DNA of 64,000 bases from Conchocele bisecta. Taxonomy: Eukaryota > Mollusca > Bivalvia > Lucinida > Thyasiridae. Positions 32,404 through 45,070 of the stretch are shown piece by piece. The stretch is taken from contig CM055275.1 in the NCBI GenBank assembly GCA_029237695.1, positions 13,032,899 to 13,096,898 of the forward strand. Reading direction: 5' to 3'. The notes under the pieces were generated by a model. The model worked only from the letters and a program-made list of their open reading frames with translations. It was not told where the DNA came from and made no database searches. Position 1 is the first letter of the stretch. Each line of letters begins with the position of its first letter. The position numbers and the translations under genes are program-made.

Positions 32404-33069
32404 GTATATACCACATTTAGAAAATAGTTCCCAGTATAGACGCTATAGTGTAATTAATTTATATGAAACAATTTAGTAACCTTCAATTGTAAAATATCTA
32501 TAATACTGAAAAATACTGTCAAATTGGTTTCGGAATTATTAGTTTGTACTTGTATTATTTTTATAATACATATTACTATTTTTTTCAGATGTAAAATATG
32601 TCACGTTTAACTACTAAATCGCAAATTAGATTTAATTACTAAATCGCCTATGAGTGGAATCGTAACTGGCTACAAACAGTACGCGAGTACATGGCAAGAG
32701 TTACAGTTCGCAATTATACTGCTTCAAACAGAGCTCCAGATAAGCTGCGTATTTACTTAAATAACCAATTACAATTGTCAAAAAAAACAATTGAAATAAG
32801 AAGTAGCGAGTATCAAAAAGCAATACAAATTTTGTGGTACCTTTATCATGCTGCAGAAAACAATAAACAGACCACTATCATATATTTTTCTTATTTTCCA
32901 TGAAAACACAACTTGGTATTTCATTAGAATTGTCTCCATGTTTTCATTTGAAGCAAACTACCTTAAGTACCCTATATTTTTGGACACCCTAAATATTCGG
33001 ACACCCTTATTTTTCAAGAAAAAAATAATTATTGTTTGTCTCTAAAAATTCCGGACAGGTGAAAAAATG

Positions 33070-33504
33070 TGGGCGTTTTGTTAACCCTAAAAAATTGTGT
33101 TGAATTTCAATTTGCAATAATAATATCCGAATATGTACGAGTGTTACGGTACCACAACTTGCCCAGGTCCCTTGTATGGCATAATTCGGTATTTTGTTTT
33201 TGTTTACACAAAGCAACACACAAATTTTGTCTGTGTAATATGTGTCGGGGTGTAAGCGAGTCTCGGATTAGGAATTCAAATTCGTGGCATTATATTAAAA
33301 TACAATCAACTTCTGTAAATTACGTTGAAAACGGACATAAATTTCGGAGCAGACATTATCGTATTTTGCTGATATTGATTTTCAAAATCTGTCCTATCAG
33401 TATCTTCCGTAAATGAAGTTAAAAGTTGACATACATTTCAGAGCAGATCTGGAATTGTCAGTTAAATACATAAAATCATTATCAAAAAAACGACAATGCA
33501 ATAT
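33070..33504. other. No gene recognised (inside the family C complex)
   Basis: A 115-codon ORF at 33,069-33,416 has no recognised domain. A short imperfect duplication (GACATAAATTTCGGAGCAGA / GACATACATTTCAGAGCAGA) occurs at about 33,334 and 33,428. Confidence 0.4.
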
Positions 33505-34935
33505 GGGTGGTAGTACCACAGGTGATTCTAGTGCGTCTTGGATGGTCAATTATTGTTTGTATATTTCTAAACAATACATACACAGGGGTGTAAAATTATT
33601 TTAAATATCACTTGCCCGAAAGTCCTAGTAGATGCAAAATCTTACTCGCCCTTACTGGTTTGCCACTCGCCCTTATATTTTATACAGATTTCAATAATAT
33701 ACAGTAACACTATGTTCGCCTTTAGTAGGCTATATATGCTACTGTACATGTATGTTATTTGAAATCTATCTCCAGATAGACAATCCAACAGTTGTCATGG
33801 TATAATGAATAAATATTTATTTGTATTGCAATTCTGTGTATTTGTCTTATTTTTTTACCTATTCTGTATGCCATTCTGTATTACCATGGATCTCTTGACT
33901 TTGTCTTGTTAATATATCTACAGAATTCACTGTTTGCATATTTTGTGCAGAAATAGGTAAAGCTTCCAAAACATTATAATGTATAGGTTTCTTATGTCTG
34001 CACATTATTTATACATGATACAGATACTTATACCGGCTACTTGGGTCAGACAGTGACATACTCACAATATTTGCAAATATTGTTCATATTTGTCAAAGAA
34101 AAACATCCCATTTTATTATAATTGGACTGGTCTGAAAATCATTTTCTAACGAAAAATCAAGCGATCCGTCTCATCGGAATGCTGTGTATGTTTGGAGAAA
34201 ATGATATTTTTCGCATGTCTAACTCTGGCTGTCTACTAGCAATATTGCGTGTTTACACCGGAAGCGAACATTGACGTTACAGAATGCCATAAATTAATTA
34301 TGGGCGAGTTTAAATCGCGGACGACAGGCAGCCTAGGCCCGGCGACCATCCCATAAATGGAGACACTTGCACAATAACTCGCTGCACTAACTTAAGTGAA
34401 GATGAAACCATGGCTGCGATCAGACATATGTGACAGAGAATTTGCGTATTTCCCATTTATATTGTAAATAGGTAAGTATTGCTAAAATTTCAATTCACGC
34501 CGCTTGAGCCGCGATTTAAACTCGTCCATAATTAGAATTGTTCCGGTTGGTGCAAACGCTTTTATTCAATTCAAAGCGTTTATGAAATGATCAATGGTAT
34601 TTGATAAATAAACGGAGAACGGTGCATAACTATATATTTTTTATTCACGATCAATCATGGATGATTCAAAATTCACTCGACCCGTCGGACGACCGTCTAC
34701 ACAAAGCTACTCACCGAGATGATGACCAAGTCTCCATGGCGAGCGGTCGAGTGGAATTTTACACCCCTGATACAAAATAATTCAAATGCGCCTGGGTGTA
34801 ATAATAATAGTACTTTTAATATTACACCCACGCGCATATGAATTGTTTTGTACATTGTTTAGAAAGTAGTTTCATGTATATACCAACAATAATTCACCAT
34901 CCAAGACACGCTAGAATCACCTGTGGGTAGTACCA
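33505..34935. mobile_element. Foldback element split by a 1.2-kb TIR element
   Basis: GGTAGTACCACAGGTGATTC ... TTGGATGGTCAATTATTGTT is inverted at ACAATAATTCACCATCCAAG ... ATCACCTGTGGGTAGTACC. Inside it, GGGGTGTAAAATT (about 33,592) and AATTTTACACCCC (about 34,767) bound a second element without recognisable ORFs. A small hairpin GGGTGTAATA...TATTACACCC lies at 34,786-34,830. Confidence 0.65.
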
Positions 34936-34942
34936 GAGGCAG

Positions 34943-35647
34943 CCCGGGCGTCTATTAGAATCACCACTGGCTCCGAAGTCCAGGGTGGGCGTTTAATAGA
35001 GGCAAGTGTTATTCAGCAAAGGGAAAATGATAAAAAAATATACGATGTTCTGCTATCTGAACAAAAACATAACTAAGGGACGTTACTCTCAAACGCCAGA
35101 CTTGATTGTACTGTCTGTCAGTTTATAAACATTTGGGCCAAGACGTTTCGGCCCACTCTGGTCATTATGGTACAGTCGGTAGAAATGTTAAATTTAATGG
35201 TAATGTATATCAAGACCGCGTCAATCATTAATGTTGACCAGATTTACGCCTACGGACGTTTCGTCAGCGTTTCAGATCTGTCGGGTTTGAGATGCTTTGA
35301 AAATGGCGTCTCCATAACCGTGTAAATTCTGATCAACCTGTGTCCGTGCAAATAGCTACTGATGATGAGGAATTTACTGTGACACCGGAAACAGTCGAAT
35401 TTCGCTTCCGCTTTTGAAAGTAGCAATTATGTTTTTTCCCCGATTTTAAAGGAAGTTGCTTTCGAAATAATGGAAAGAACAAAAATCTAATTTGACATTT
35501 AGCTCCGATTTTGTTTCAAGTCGGTACTGGGCGTTTATTAGAGGCACTAATTTCGTGAAAATCGGCTAAAAAAATGTGTCATTTTCAACGTAAAAAGTGG
35601 GGGGTGGGTGTCTATTAGACCATGGGCGTCTATTAGAATCTTTACGG
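34943..35647. mobile_element. Family D element, short version
   Basis: Subterminal GGGCGTCTATTAGAATC and GGGCGTTTAATAGAGGC-type motifs occur at both ends in the same order as in the long copy 44,010-47,339. The right end is ATCTTTACGG followed by TA. The left terminus is truncated by a few bases. Confidence 0.6.
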
Positions 35648-37289
35648 TATATAATAATGTAAATCTGTGAATGGATTATTGGTTTTGATTCGTACGTGTG
35701 GCAAAAAAAGGTGATTTTGTATAAAGTTGTAAGCGGGTTTTCAAAGTATGGATGGACAGGACAGACAGTCGCTAGTGATCGTGATAACACTGATCCGCGT
35801 CTGTCTGTCTGACCGCTTGTCCGAAATCTGTGTCACAGTTTAAAAAAAACACGATGTCTCACCATGCGGACACTTCTACTGGCAAGACGGTGTTACGTCG
35901 GCTGAGCAGTGATCGATAATTATTTTTACCCGTCCGAAAACATAAGGTTATTACCCAATTGCTTCAGAAATGATGGAGTGACAATACTCAATTACTAATT
36001 CCTTATCTGGTGTCAAGTTTAGAAACAAATTTGCTATGCTGATGTGGTATCCAGTACGCTGTTCATTTTTGTTTACACTGCCAGATGCGCAGAATTATCA
36101 GAAAAAAATGACATTGCAAACACACAGGTGTTTCATATTGTTGCCGTTGCTCTCAATAAATTGATAATGTCACAAGCGTGGGAGAAATATATTTTTTCTA
36201 TCGCAAAGATAAAAAAAAATCACCATCACCAAAGTTAAAACTTAATATATGCAAATGAGAGATAAAATTCAACGAAATAGCGTAAGAGCAAAAATATCAG
36301 GCCAACATACAGCGGTAAATGAATAAAACTTATAATCCTTCAACAAACAAGTCGAAAACACATCTCGCGATCTGTCCGAAATTAGGTTACTTTCTAACCA
36401 TGAAAGCAAAGATCCATATCAGGCTGCGGAATAGACTGGCCAAATTACCATAAAGGGAACATAAATATATGTAAGTGACAATTACCTCTGTGCAACTTTG
36501 AAGCATCACCTGCCCAAAAACGGTGGAAATTTGCACTTTAAAACGCACTTTAAAAACTTTATAAACAGTGCAAATGGCGGAAAGCTGATGGGGTGTGACT
36601 AATTAGCACAATGGTCCAATTTCGGCGCAAGTGATATGATATTTAGGTGGGAAGTCCTAACAAGGCTGGAATCAAGAATCATTTCATCTACTAAAAATGG
36701 CATTGTTGCTATACATGTACCGGTAAGTTTTGTTTCCTTTTTGCTGTGAAATGATTATACTATAGCACAGTCAGAAAGAAATGCCCATCATCTTCATACT
36801 CGGGAAATTAAGTTAAATACATTAATTAGTAACCATCCATTGCAACACATGTTTATAATACTGAACAATAACTAACACTAGCATAGAAACAAAATTGCTA
36901 CCCTGCTACGCTATCTCTCCATCGTAGGCCACTTGTGTAGCTAGCACTAGCAGTGTATGCCCTGTGCTGGTCCACCTGGGTCACAATATTATTTTATGAT
37001 AAACCCGCATCATCAAATACGGCCGCTAAATATGTTAAAGTTATACACTGTTCGTCATTTGTGTATACATGCATAATAATAATGGTGATGTATGTCAGCA
37101 TGTCATGTTTTTTATTATCGACAATAATATTACACATGACTATCGGTATCTACATGGGTCAAAACAGGAAGTGCTAATTATAACCCTCAGCTTCAGCAGG
37201 TATAATAATATTCAGGGTCTTCAGTTAGTAACTCATTGTAGACAATCGTCTTGCAGCACATGTACATGTCCCCAATGCTCTGGTCTGAG

Positions 37290-37345
37290 CTAAACCCGAA
37301 TGTTCTGTCTGTAACGCTGGACGACTTACGACACAGACAGAAAAT
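37290..37345. repeat. Hairpin around GAATGTTCTGTCTG (left arm)
   Basis: ACCCGAATGTTCTGTCTGTA ... ACAGACAGAAAATTCGCGTT. The mirror at 40,292-40,352 keeps a cleaner stem. Confidence 0.6.
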
Positions 37346-37927
37346 TCGCGTTAGTCTGAGCTATGAAAAATTATTACAATTTTTTACCAATTCATTCTCA
37401 TACTGTTTCTATAAAAGTAAGCCAAATATACGTTTGCTCTATATTGTGCAATATTTGACTTTCACACATGCTGTTAATCCATTAATTAATTACCTGTTGG
37501 CGCGTGACTTGATTAGCCTGAGGCTGCTGTGTATTTTCCAATTCAGTGCACCCGGGATTTTTAGCGATACATGCAGTGTTATCTGGCTGTGATATGATGA
37601 AATAGGGCTCAAGTACAATGCAACCAGTCAGGGACCATGCATACCATTTATCCAGCCACAGCTACATTATTATAAGACCAATCTATGTTTACATCAACGT
37701 AACCGCAATTTGACAAAACAAAGAATTTCTTCTGGAAAAAATATGCACGTTTACTATGTCCAATCATTTTCTATTTATTTGAAATAGTAAAGAAGTTAAT
37801 TTGTGTTCATTAACGTAATACTACCCATGTGAAAATGTTATATTAATATATATAATTTTAATTATGTTTATATGTCAAAGAACAAAATATATATTAGACA
37901 AGTGAGATATTGTATGTATTTTATTAA

Positions 37928-38468
37928 AGGTACATTCCCACTCAGTAGGCACAGAATGTACTTTATATCAGAGACATCACCGGAGACGTTTTCTGGCAAA
38001 ATACACATTCATTCACCATTATTCCACGTATTGATTGGCATTATTATACATGTTATATCAGACAATTATTGACACACTGATATCAGGGGGGATAACCGTG
38101 TTTCCTTAAAATGTCTACGGACATTAAAAATTACTACGGACATTACTATTTATTATCTGTATTTATTTTTTGATATGCAATGACCAAAACTGTATATATA
38201 TATATATATAATCTGTCGAAAATATTATTTTTTCAGGTGGCGCAATTAATTAGTATAAATAATTAAAACATATCATGCCTCATTTGCATATGAAAAAGCC
38301 TGATACCACCACGCGTCACTATCAGTAAAATAAACATTATTAAATCATTATATCTGCAATGCGGGCACTGACTCGTAATTTTTAGAACTGGTGGAATAGT
38401 GACACAATTATACACTATATTTACTTCCTATAAAGAACATTGTGTGTCTTCTGAGTGGGCATGTACCT
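37928..38468. mobile_element. Family A copy A6, TTAA duplication, empty site in right arm
   Basis: 541 bp with TIRs AGGTACATTCCCACTCAGTA / GAGTGGGCATGTACCT. TTAA lies at 37,924-37,927 and 38,469-38,472. The right arm reads the flanks with one TTAA (39,750-39,753). Confidence 0.9.
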
Positions 38469-38696
38469 TTAACAAGGCCCCAATTTCGGGGGAAGTGGCG
38501 AAATTGACATGAAAACATAATCTAGTTATACTTATTTCTGGTGTTATGCAATAAATGAGCTTTATTTTATGTATTTTTCCATTAATACATCATATCTAAA
38601 CTACGTATTTATAAAAACCAACTATTTCGAAAATATTGTTTTCGTAAAAAAAATACCATTCAAAACCTATTTGTTTTCTTGATTTTGCATGCATGT

Positions 38697-39540
38697 AAAG
38701 GGCATTCAGCCATTTATTACAATATACATGTATTTGAATTTTATTGCGATAAATGCCATCCATGTTCATGATGTTAGTGCTTGTTAATGACGTATACACG
38801 TGCACATGCTGATCAGAGGCTGCATTGCCAGCAAATACCATAAATAACTGTTATAATAACATATGAGTTTATAATTAATAAAATATGCTTTCAAAGGGCA
38901 TTCAGCCATTTATTACAATATACATGTATTTGAATTTTATTGCGATAAATGCCATCCATGTTCATGATGTTAGTGCTTGTTAATGACGTATACACATGCT
39001 GATCAGAGGCTGCATTGCCAGCAAATACCATAAATAACTGTTATAATAACATATGAGTTTATAATTAATAAAATATGCTTTCTTCCATCGTCTAAAATAT
39101 GTTTAGAATGGCAATGCAATAATTAATCGCATTATTAGAAGTGTAATTGTAAGTTGTGGCTTTGACTGGCTAAATGAGGCTGGTGGGCTGGGGACATCAG
39201 TGTAGTCCCAGATCATTCATCGCATTCATGCAGTCGGATCAGGACCGGCACTGTTCGCCTTTCAGTCAATGAAACACACGTAATGTAATGCTTTAAAATT
39301 ATAATTTTGATCTTTATGAAAAGTTTGACAAAAACATCAATATCAATATCGGCGGAAGCTATATATAATTAAGAAAAACAGACAGCTAGACTAAGAGTAG
39401 TGCAACTATATGGGATGGGTGTGAAATTTATTGTTTGGTTTTATGGTGATTTTCCGACATGAAATGCAGCTCTGATTTGAGAAATGTTTTTTTTGTGGAC
39501 AGTCAAACTTCTGATAAGGATCAAAATTATAATTTTAAAT
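38697..39540. repeat. Spacer at the palindrome centre, with a 190-bp direct duplication
   Basis: The arms stop matching at 38,696 and 39,541. Two near-identical direct units (AAAGGGCATTCAGCCATTTA ... AAATATGCTTTC) lie at about 38,698-38,892 and 38,896-39,081. A family B fragment (GTGGCTTTGACTGG and its dyad) follows at 39,154-39,262. Confidence 0.75.
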
Positions 39541-40611
39541 ATATGCATGTAAAATCAAGAAAACAAATAGGTTTTCAATGGTATTTTTTTTACGAAACCA
39601 ATCTTTTTGAAATAGTTGGTTTTTATAAATACGTAGTTTAGATATGATGTATTAATGGGAACATACATAAAATAAAGCTAATTTATTGCATAACACCAGA
39701 TTATTTTTTTCATGTCAATTGCGCCACTTCCCCCGAAATTGGGGCCTAGTTAATAAAATACATACACCATCTCACTTGTCTAATATTTTGTTCTTTGACA
39801 GATACAAATAATTAATATTATATATATTAATATTCAATTTTCACATGGGTAGTATTACGTTAATGAACACAATTTAACTTCATTACTATTTCAAATAAAT
39901 AGAAAATGATTCCCAGAAGAAAGTCTTTGTTTTGTCAAATTGCGGTTACGTTGATGTAAACATAGATTGGTCTTATAATAATGTAGCTGTGGCTGGATAA
40001 ATGGTATGCATGGTCCCTGACTGGTTGCATTGTACTTGAGCCCCATTTCTTCAAATAACAGCCAGATAACACTGTATCGCTAACAAATCCCGTGTGCACT
40101 GAATTGGAAAATAACACAGCAGCCTCAGGCTAATCAAAGTCACGCGCCAACAGATAATTAAGGGATTAAACAGCATGTGTAAAAGTCAAATATTGCACAA
40201 TATGAAGCAAATGTATATTTGGCTTATTTTTACAGAAACAGTATGAGAATGAATTGGTAAAAAATTGTAATACATTTTCATAGCTCAGACTAACCCGAAT
40301 GTTCTGTCTGTAACGTAAGACGTCCAGCGTTACAGACAGAACATTCGGGTTAAGCTCAGACCAGAACATTGGGGACATGTACATATGCTGCAAGACGATT
40401 TCCTACAATGATCATGAGTTACTAACTGAAGACCCTGAATAGTATTATACCTGCTGAAGCTAAGGGTTATACTTAGCACTTCCTGTTTTGACACATGTAG
40501 ATACCGATAGTCATGTGTAATATAATTGTCGATATAATTAAAACATGACATGCTGACATACATCCCCATTATTATTATGCATGTATGATTAGTTACCAAG
40601 TCAAATGTGTA

Positions 40612-41035
40612 GACTTTCAAGTGTCGGATTTAAATGGATATCAAAGATTCTGATCGATACCTGACGGGGATTGCCTTGCCGTATTGATGTCAACTGTCTA
40701 ATTTTTCTCATTTAAGTGTAGTATTTGTTAATACTAAGTACATGATTTGTCCACATTCAAGTGTAGAATTTGTTCATTCTAAGTATAAGATTTGTTCGCA
40801 TTTCAAGTGTAGGATTTGTGCATATCAAAGCGTCTTATTAAAACCTGGCATGAATTGCCTTGCCGGTTATTGAGTTAAGCTCAACAAACAACTGAGAGAA
40901 ATGGGAATTACATGAAACAAACAAATTCTGATTCACCAATACATGTTGAATAAAGTTATGACTGTATTCCCTATCTTTGTGATGCAACTGCCCGTATAAC
41001 CGCCACACATCTCAATAAACAAATGTTTCAATAAA
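40612..41035. other. Right-arm-specific insertion with short tandem repeats
   Basis: Three or four degenerate units of about 36 bp (TTCAAGTGTAGAATTTGTTC, TCTAAGTATAAGATTTGTTC). No ORF with a domain. Confidence 0.55.
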
Positions 41036-42081
41036 CAAATGACGAACAGTGTAGAACTTTAACATATTTAGCGGCCGTATATGATGATGCGGGTTTATCA
41101 CAAGATTGTGACACAGGTGGACCAGCACAGGGCATACGTACACTGTTAGTTATTGTTCAGTATTATAAACATGTGTTGCATTGGATGGTTACTAATTAAT
41201 GTATTTAACTTAATTTCCCTAGTATGAAGATGATGGGCATTTCTTTCTAACTGTGCTGTAGTAAAATAATTTCACAGCAAACAAGAAAAAAACCTTACCG
41301 GTACATGTATAGCAACAATGCCATTTTTAGTAGATGAATTAAATGATTTTTTATTCGAGCATTGTTAGGACTTCCCACCTAAACATCATATCACTTGCGC
41401 CGAAATTGGACCATTGCGCTATTTAGTCCCACCACTTCGGCTTTCCGCCATTTGCATGATTTGTAAAGTTTTTAAAGTGCGTTTAAAGTGCAAATTTCCA
41501 CCGTTTTTGGGCAGGTGATGCTTCAAAGCTGCACAGAGGTAATTGTCACTTGCATTGATTGATGGTAATTTGGGCCAGTCTATTCCGCAGCCTGATATAT
41601 GGATCTTTGCTTTCATGGTTAGAAAGTAACCTAATTTCGGACAGATCATGTCGGATGTGTTTTCGACTTGTTTTTGGAAGGATTATAAGTTTATTCATTT
41701 ATTACCGCTGTATGTTGGCCTGATTTATGTTTGCTCTTATGCCATTTCGTTGAGTATTATCTCTCATTTGCATATATTAACTTTTGTAATGGTGATTTTT
41801 TAGGGATCTTTGCATCTTTGCATACAATGGTGCAATGGTGTCTGCTAATTCTGCACACCTAAGGCTTTCCAAACAAATTTATATGGCATTACCATCTCCA
41901 TATTCAGTCAAACTTTCCTGAATATTCAACGCAGTTCAAAGACGTTTGTGGAAGTAAAATGTCATAACGTGCTGACGTCAGTAAGTGACGTAAATTTAGC
42001 TACAATATGCGTAGTGGTAATCGGCTATTTAGGGATCTTTGCATACAATGGTGCAATGGTGTCTGCTAATTCCGCGCACCT

Positions 42082-42651
42082 ACTGTCTGTTTCACGAAAG
42101 CTGCCCAAATTTTACGGCTATATAGACAATTCAAAAACAATATTATTTTCGATAATATTAAATTAAAGGAAAATTTAAGAATGAGCCTTCTTTTTATTTC
42201 GTGAAATTCGGTCAAATATTGGTTTTATTACGAAAAATTGATTTCTCTATGGGAATTTAACATGGGGGAAAAAGAGGTAAAGGAGTGTGGGATTAGTAAA
42301 AAAACGAAAAATTTTGGAAATTGACTCCGAAACCTAGCTAGATAGCTTGGATATGATCTAACTAAGAAAACAAAAGTTAAATTTTAAAAATCGGTCCAGT
42401 ATTTCTAAAATTCAAAAAAATTTCCCCATGTTAAATCCACATAGACATCTTCACTCTGTGAAGATGTCTATGGGGATTTAACATGGGGAAATTTTGTTTT
42501 CGCAATAAAATCAATATTTGACCAAATTTCGCGAAATAAAAAGAAGGCTCATTCTTAAATTTTCCTTTAATTTAATACTATCGAAAAAAATATTGTTTTT
42601 GAATTGTCTATATGGCCGTAAAATTTGGGCAGCTTTCGTGAAACAGACAGT
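42082..42651. mobile_element. Family K foldback, complete, about 170-bp arms
   Basis: ACTGTCTGTTTCACGAAAGC and GCTTTCGTGAAACAGACAGT ends. The arms include GCCCAAATTTTACGGC, TTAAGAATGAGCC and TTTATTTCGTGAAATTCGG. A second inner hairpin (CACATAGACATCTTCACTCTG / GTGAAGATGTCTATGGGG) sits at about 42,430-42,490. Confidence 0.85.
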
Positions 42652-43705
42652 AAGGCTTTCCGAGAGCGGAAGTATCACTATTCATTCTAACGTAAATTGT
42701 GTGATGCATGACATCACATGCGTGTTTGCAACGTCACATTTGTTTCGGCTAATGCTGCACATCTGGTAGTGTAAACAAAATGGCATGCAGCATACTGGAT
42801 CAGCATAGCAAAATTGGTATTAAACATGAAGCAGAACTATCCAGTGACATCATGGCAGATTAGTTCCTTCGTTTAACAGTTAATTTAGTAAATAAGACAG
42901 CTGTTTCATCAGCAGAGAATTTTACACATTTTGTCTATCTTCGGAATAAAATTGTGCCACAGTGTAGCAATTAATGTAGTAAGAGCGGAATGTGTTATAA
43001 AGTGAAAAATATCTTGTCGGTGGCTGGGGTCGAACTCAGGCCGCCTGAGTGAGACGAACATTTTACCACGTCGCTATAAAAGCCGGCTTGTACCGCAAGG
43101 CAGTACAAATGTTTGATTATCATACCAAGGCCATACTACTACACATACAAAAAATATATTTCTCCCACTATGTGACATTATTGAGAGCAACGGCAACAAT
43201 ATTAATCAAAGATATCATCAATCATACATTGATTATTCACCTAGTAAAGTGTGTATTAGCAAATTTATTTTTGTTATCGGCTAATTCTGCGTATCGGCTA
43301 ATTGTAGCGCAATTCACGTAAAATTTAGCCTTGCGTATATCATAATAAAATATATGGATTTCGGAATAAACAAGCGGAGTAATATTGCTACACTGTAGCA
43401 CAATTTTATGTCATTCAGATTGTTTGATAAAAAGTTATTCCGAATATAGTCAAAATGTGTAAAATCCTCAGACCCTACTAAATTAAAATTGTTCAACTAA
43501 GAAACTAACCTGTCATGTCACTGGATAGTTCTGCTTCAAGTTTAAGGCCAATAATTATTTTGCTATGCTGATCCAGAAAGCTGTTCGCCATTTTGTTTCA
43601 CTACCAGATGTGCAGCATTAGCAGAAACAAATGTGGACGTTGTCAACACGAGTGTGATGTCATACATCACACAATTTACGTTACTTACTGACGTCAAAAA
43701 TGTTA
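42652..43705. repeat. Inverted pair (family E) with AT-rich centre
   Basis: The segment at about 42,670-42,850 (TGTGATGCATGACATCACAT, GTAAACAAAATGGCATGC, CTGGATCAGCATAGCAAAAT) is inverted at 43,519-43,705. Related single copies lie at 36,012-36,140 and 47,790-48,005. A block CGAACTCAGGCCGCCTGAGT lies at about 43,030. No ORF is recognised between them. Confidence 0.6.
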
Positions 43706-44774
43706 TGACATTTTATTTTTACCTGCACAGACATCTTTGAACTGCGTTTGAATATTCATGAAATTTTGACTGAATATGGAGATGTTAAAGGTCATGCCCA
43801 CGCAGAAGGCACAAACTGTTCTTTATAGGAATAAATAGTTGTATAATGGTGTCACTATTACACCAGTTGTAAAAATTACAAGTGCCAGCTATACAGATAT
43901 ACAGATATAATCATTTAGTAATATTTATTTTTATGATAGTGACGCGCGGTGGTATCAGGCTATTTTCATATGCAAATGAGGCATGATATTTTTTAATTAT
44001 TTTAATATACCGTATTCATTCTAATAAACGCCCATACTCTAATAAACGCCCACCCCCCATTTTGGGCCAAAAAAAAAAAATGAACATTTTCTGCCCGATT
44101 TTACAAAAATTGGGACCTCTAATAAATGCCCATGGCCTCCTCTGGAAAGAATCAAAGGACTGAAAGTCCAGAAATTCTGCGCAGTACGTGTGTGTGGATA
44201 AGCAATATGCTAAAAATTGGTTTGCATTCATTTTGATTGGGTCATAGAAGGGATCCAATCAATCAATCTAGCCTTCTGCTGAGTAGGACACCTCCTTACC
44301 ATATGGTCGACCTACATGGTTCGGCCCTCTTGTACCATTTTGGCAAATGCAATGCTCGCCGATGAGAAAGCATACTCCTGAGGATAGGAACATAATCCTT
44401 GCCATATACAGAAATTCTTAATGGGGCATAACAGGATTTTAACTCTCAAGTACCAGGGGGCCGAAATGGTTGGTACATGAGGGCCAAACCATGTAAGTGG
44501 GCATTCCGACAAGATGAATACCGATCGCTAAATTACCCTTCGCTACTCCCTCCTACCTCCCCCTCAAAAAATAAGAGAACAAAATGTTTATTGCTGGTAA
44601 CAAAGGCATATTAATCAAATATGGTTTATATAATAGTGTAAATAGTCATTTTAGGTGTTGGAGTATCTATCCTGTTGTAACATGTTGCGCATATTAGCTC
44701 GCAAGTACCAGGGGGGCTGAAATGGTTGGTACATGAGGGCCAAACCATGTAAGTCAGCATTCCATTAAGGATGA

Positions 44775-45070
44775 TGGATTGATTATTGGTGTTTAACGGC
44801 CTATCAACAGCCAGGGTCATGTAAGGCCGGGCCAACAGGATGGAGTGTCCTGAATTCAACCTGTAAAAAAAAAAAAGTAAGGGAAATTCCCAAAATCAGA
44901 GCTCAAATATTTACATAAACTATATATTCTGCCCTGAAATTAGAGTGCTGTGGATTGATTGATTGATTATTGGTGTTTAACGGCCTATCAACAGCCAGGG
45001 TCATGTAAGGCCGGGCCAACAGGATGGACTATCCTGTATTCAACCTGTATAAAATGAGGGAAATTCCCAA
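44775..45070. repeat. Duplicated SINE-like block
   Basis: GATTGATTATTGGTGTTTAA ... CCAGGGTCATGTAAGGCCGG ... CAACAGGATGGA.T.TCCTG occurs at about 44,775-44,870 and 44,955-45,070 in the same orientation. No tRNA-like head is visible. Confidence 0.65.

Larger units (their letters stand above)
32722..36010. mobile_element. Family C copy present only in the left arm, with insertions
   Basis: The left half (AGAGCTCCAGATAAGCTGCG to about 32,955) and right terminus (CCCAATTGCTTCAGAAATGA ... TTCCTTATCTGGTGTC, 35,953-36,010) are 3 kb apart. The right palindrome arm reads straight across (CTAAACTTGAAGC at about 48,000), so everything between is an arm-specific insertion complex. Confidence 0.65.
25560..38696. 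repeat. Left arm of giant imperfect palindrome
   Basis: Read outwards from the centre, this arm matches the reverse complement of 39,541-53,050. Landmark pairs are 38,481-38,696 with 39,541-39,747; 36,940-37,340 with 40,300-41,140; 36,370-36,740 with 41,290-41,650; 32,410-32,720 with 48,006-48,350; 31,600-31,860 with 48,520-48,835; 28,100-28,360 with 50,865-51,145; and the satellite at 25,560-28,040 with 51,180-53,040. Arm-specific insertions include family A with a Helitron-like element (29,400-31,585), a family C complex (32,722-36,010) and family A (37,928-38,468). Confidence 0.8.

Noticed and set aside
37251..37592. 113-codon ORF
   Set aside because: Its first part is the hairpin around GAATGTTCTGTCTG, and the right-arm copy does not preserve the frame.
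41419..41649. 76-codon ORF as a gene conserved in both arms
   Set aside because: The left-arm counterpart (about 36,370-36,595) is broken by frameshifts and stops, so there is no sign of coding constraint.
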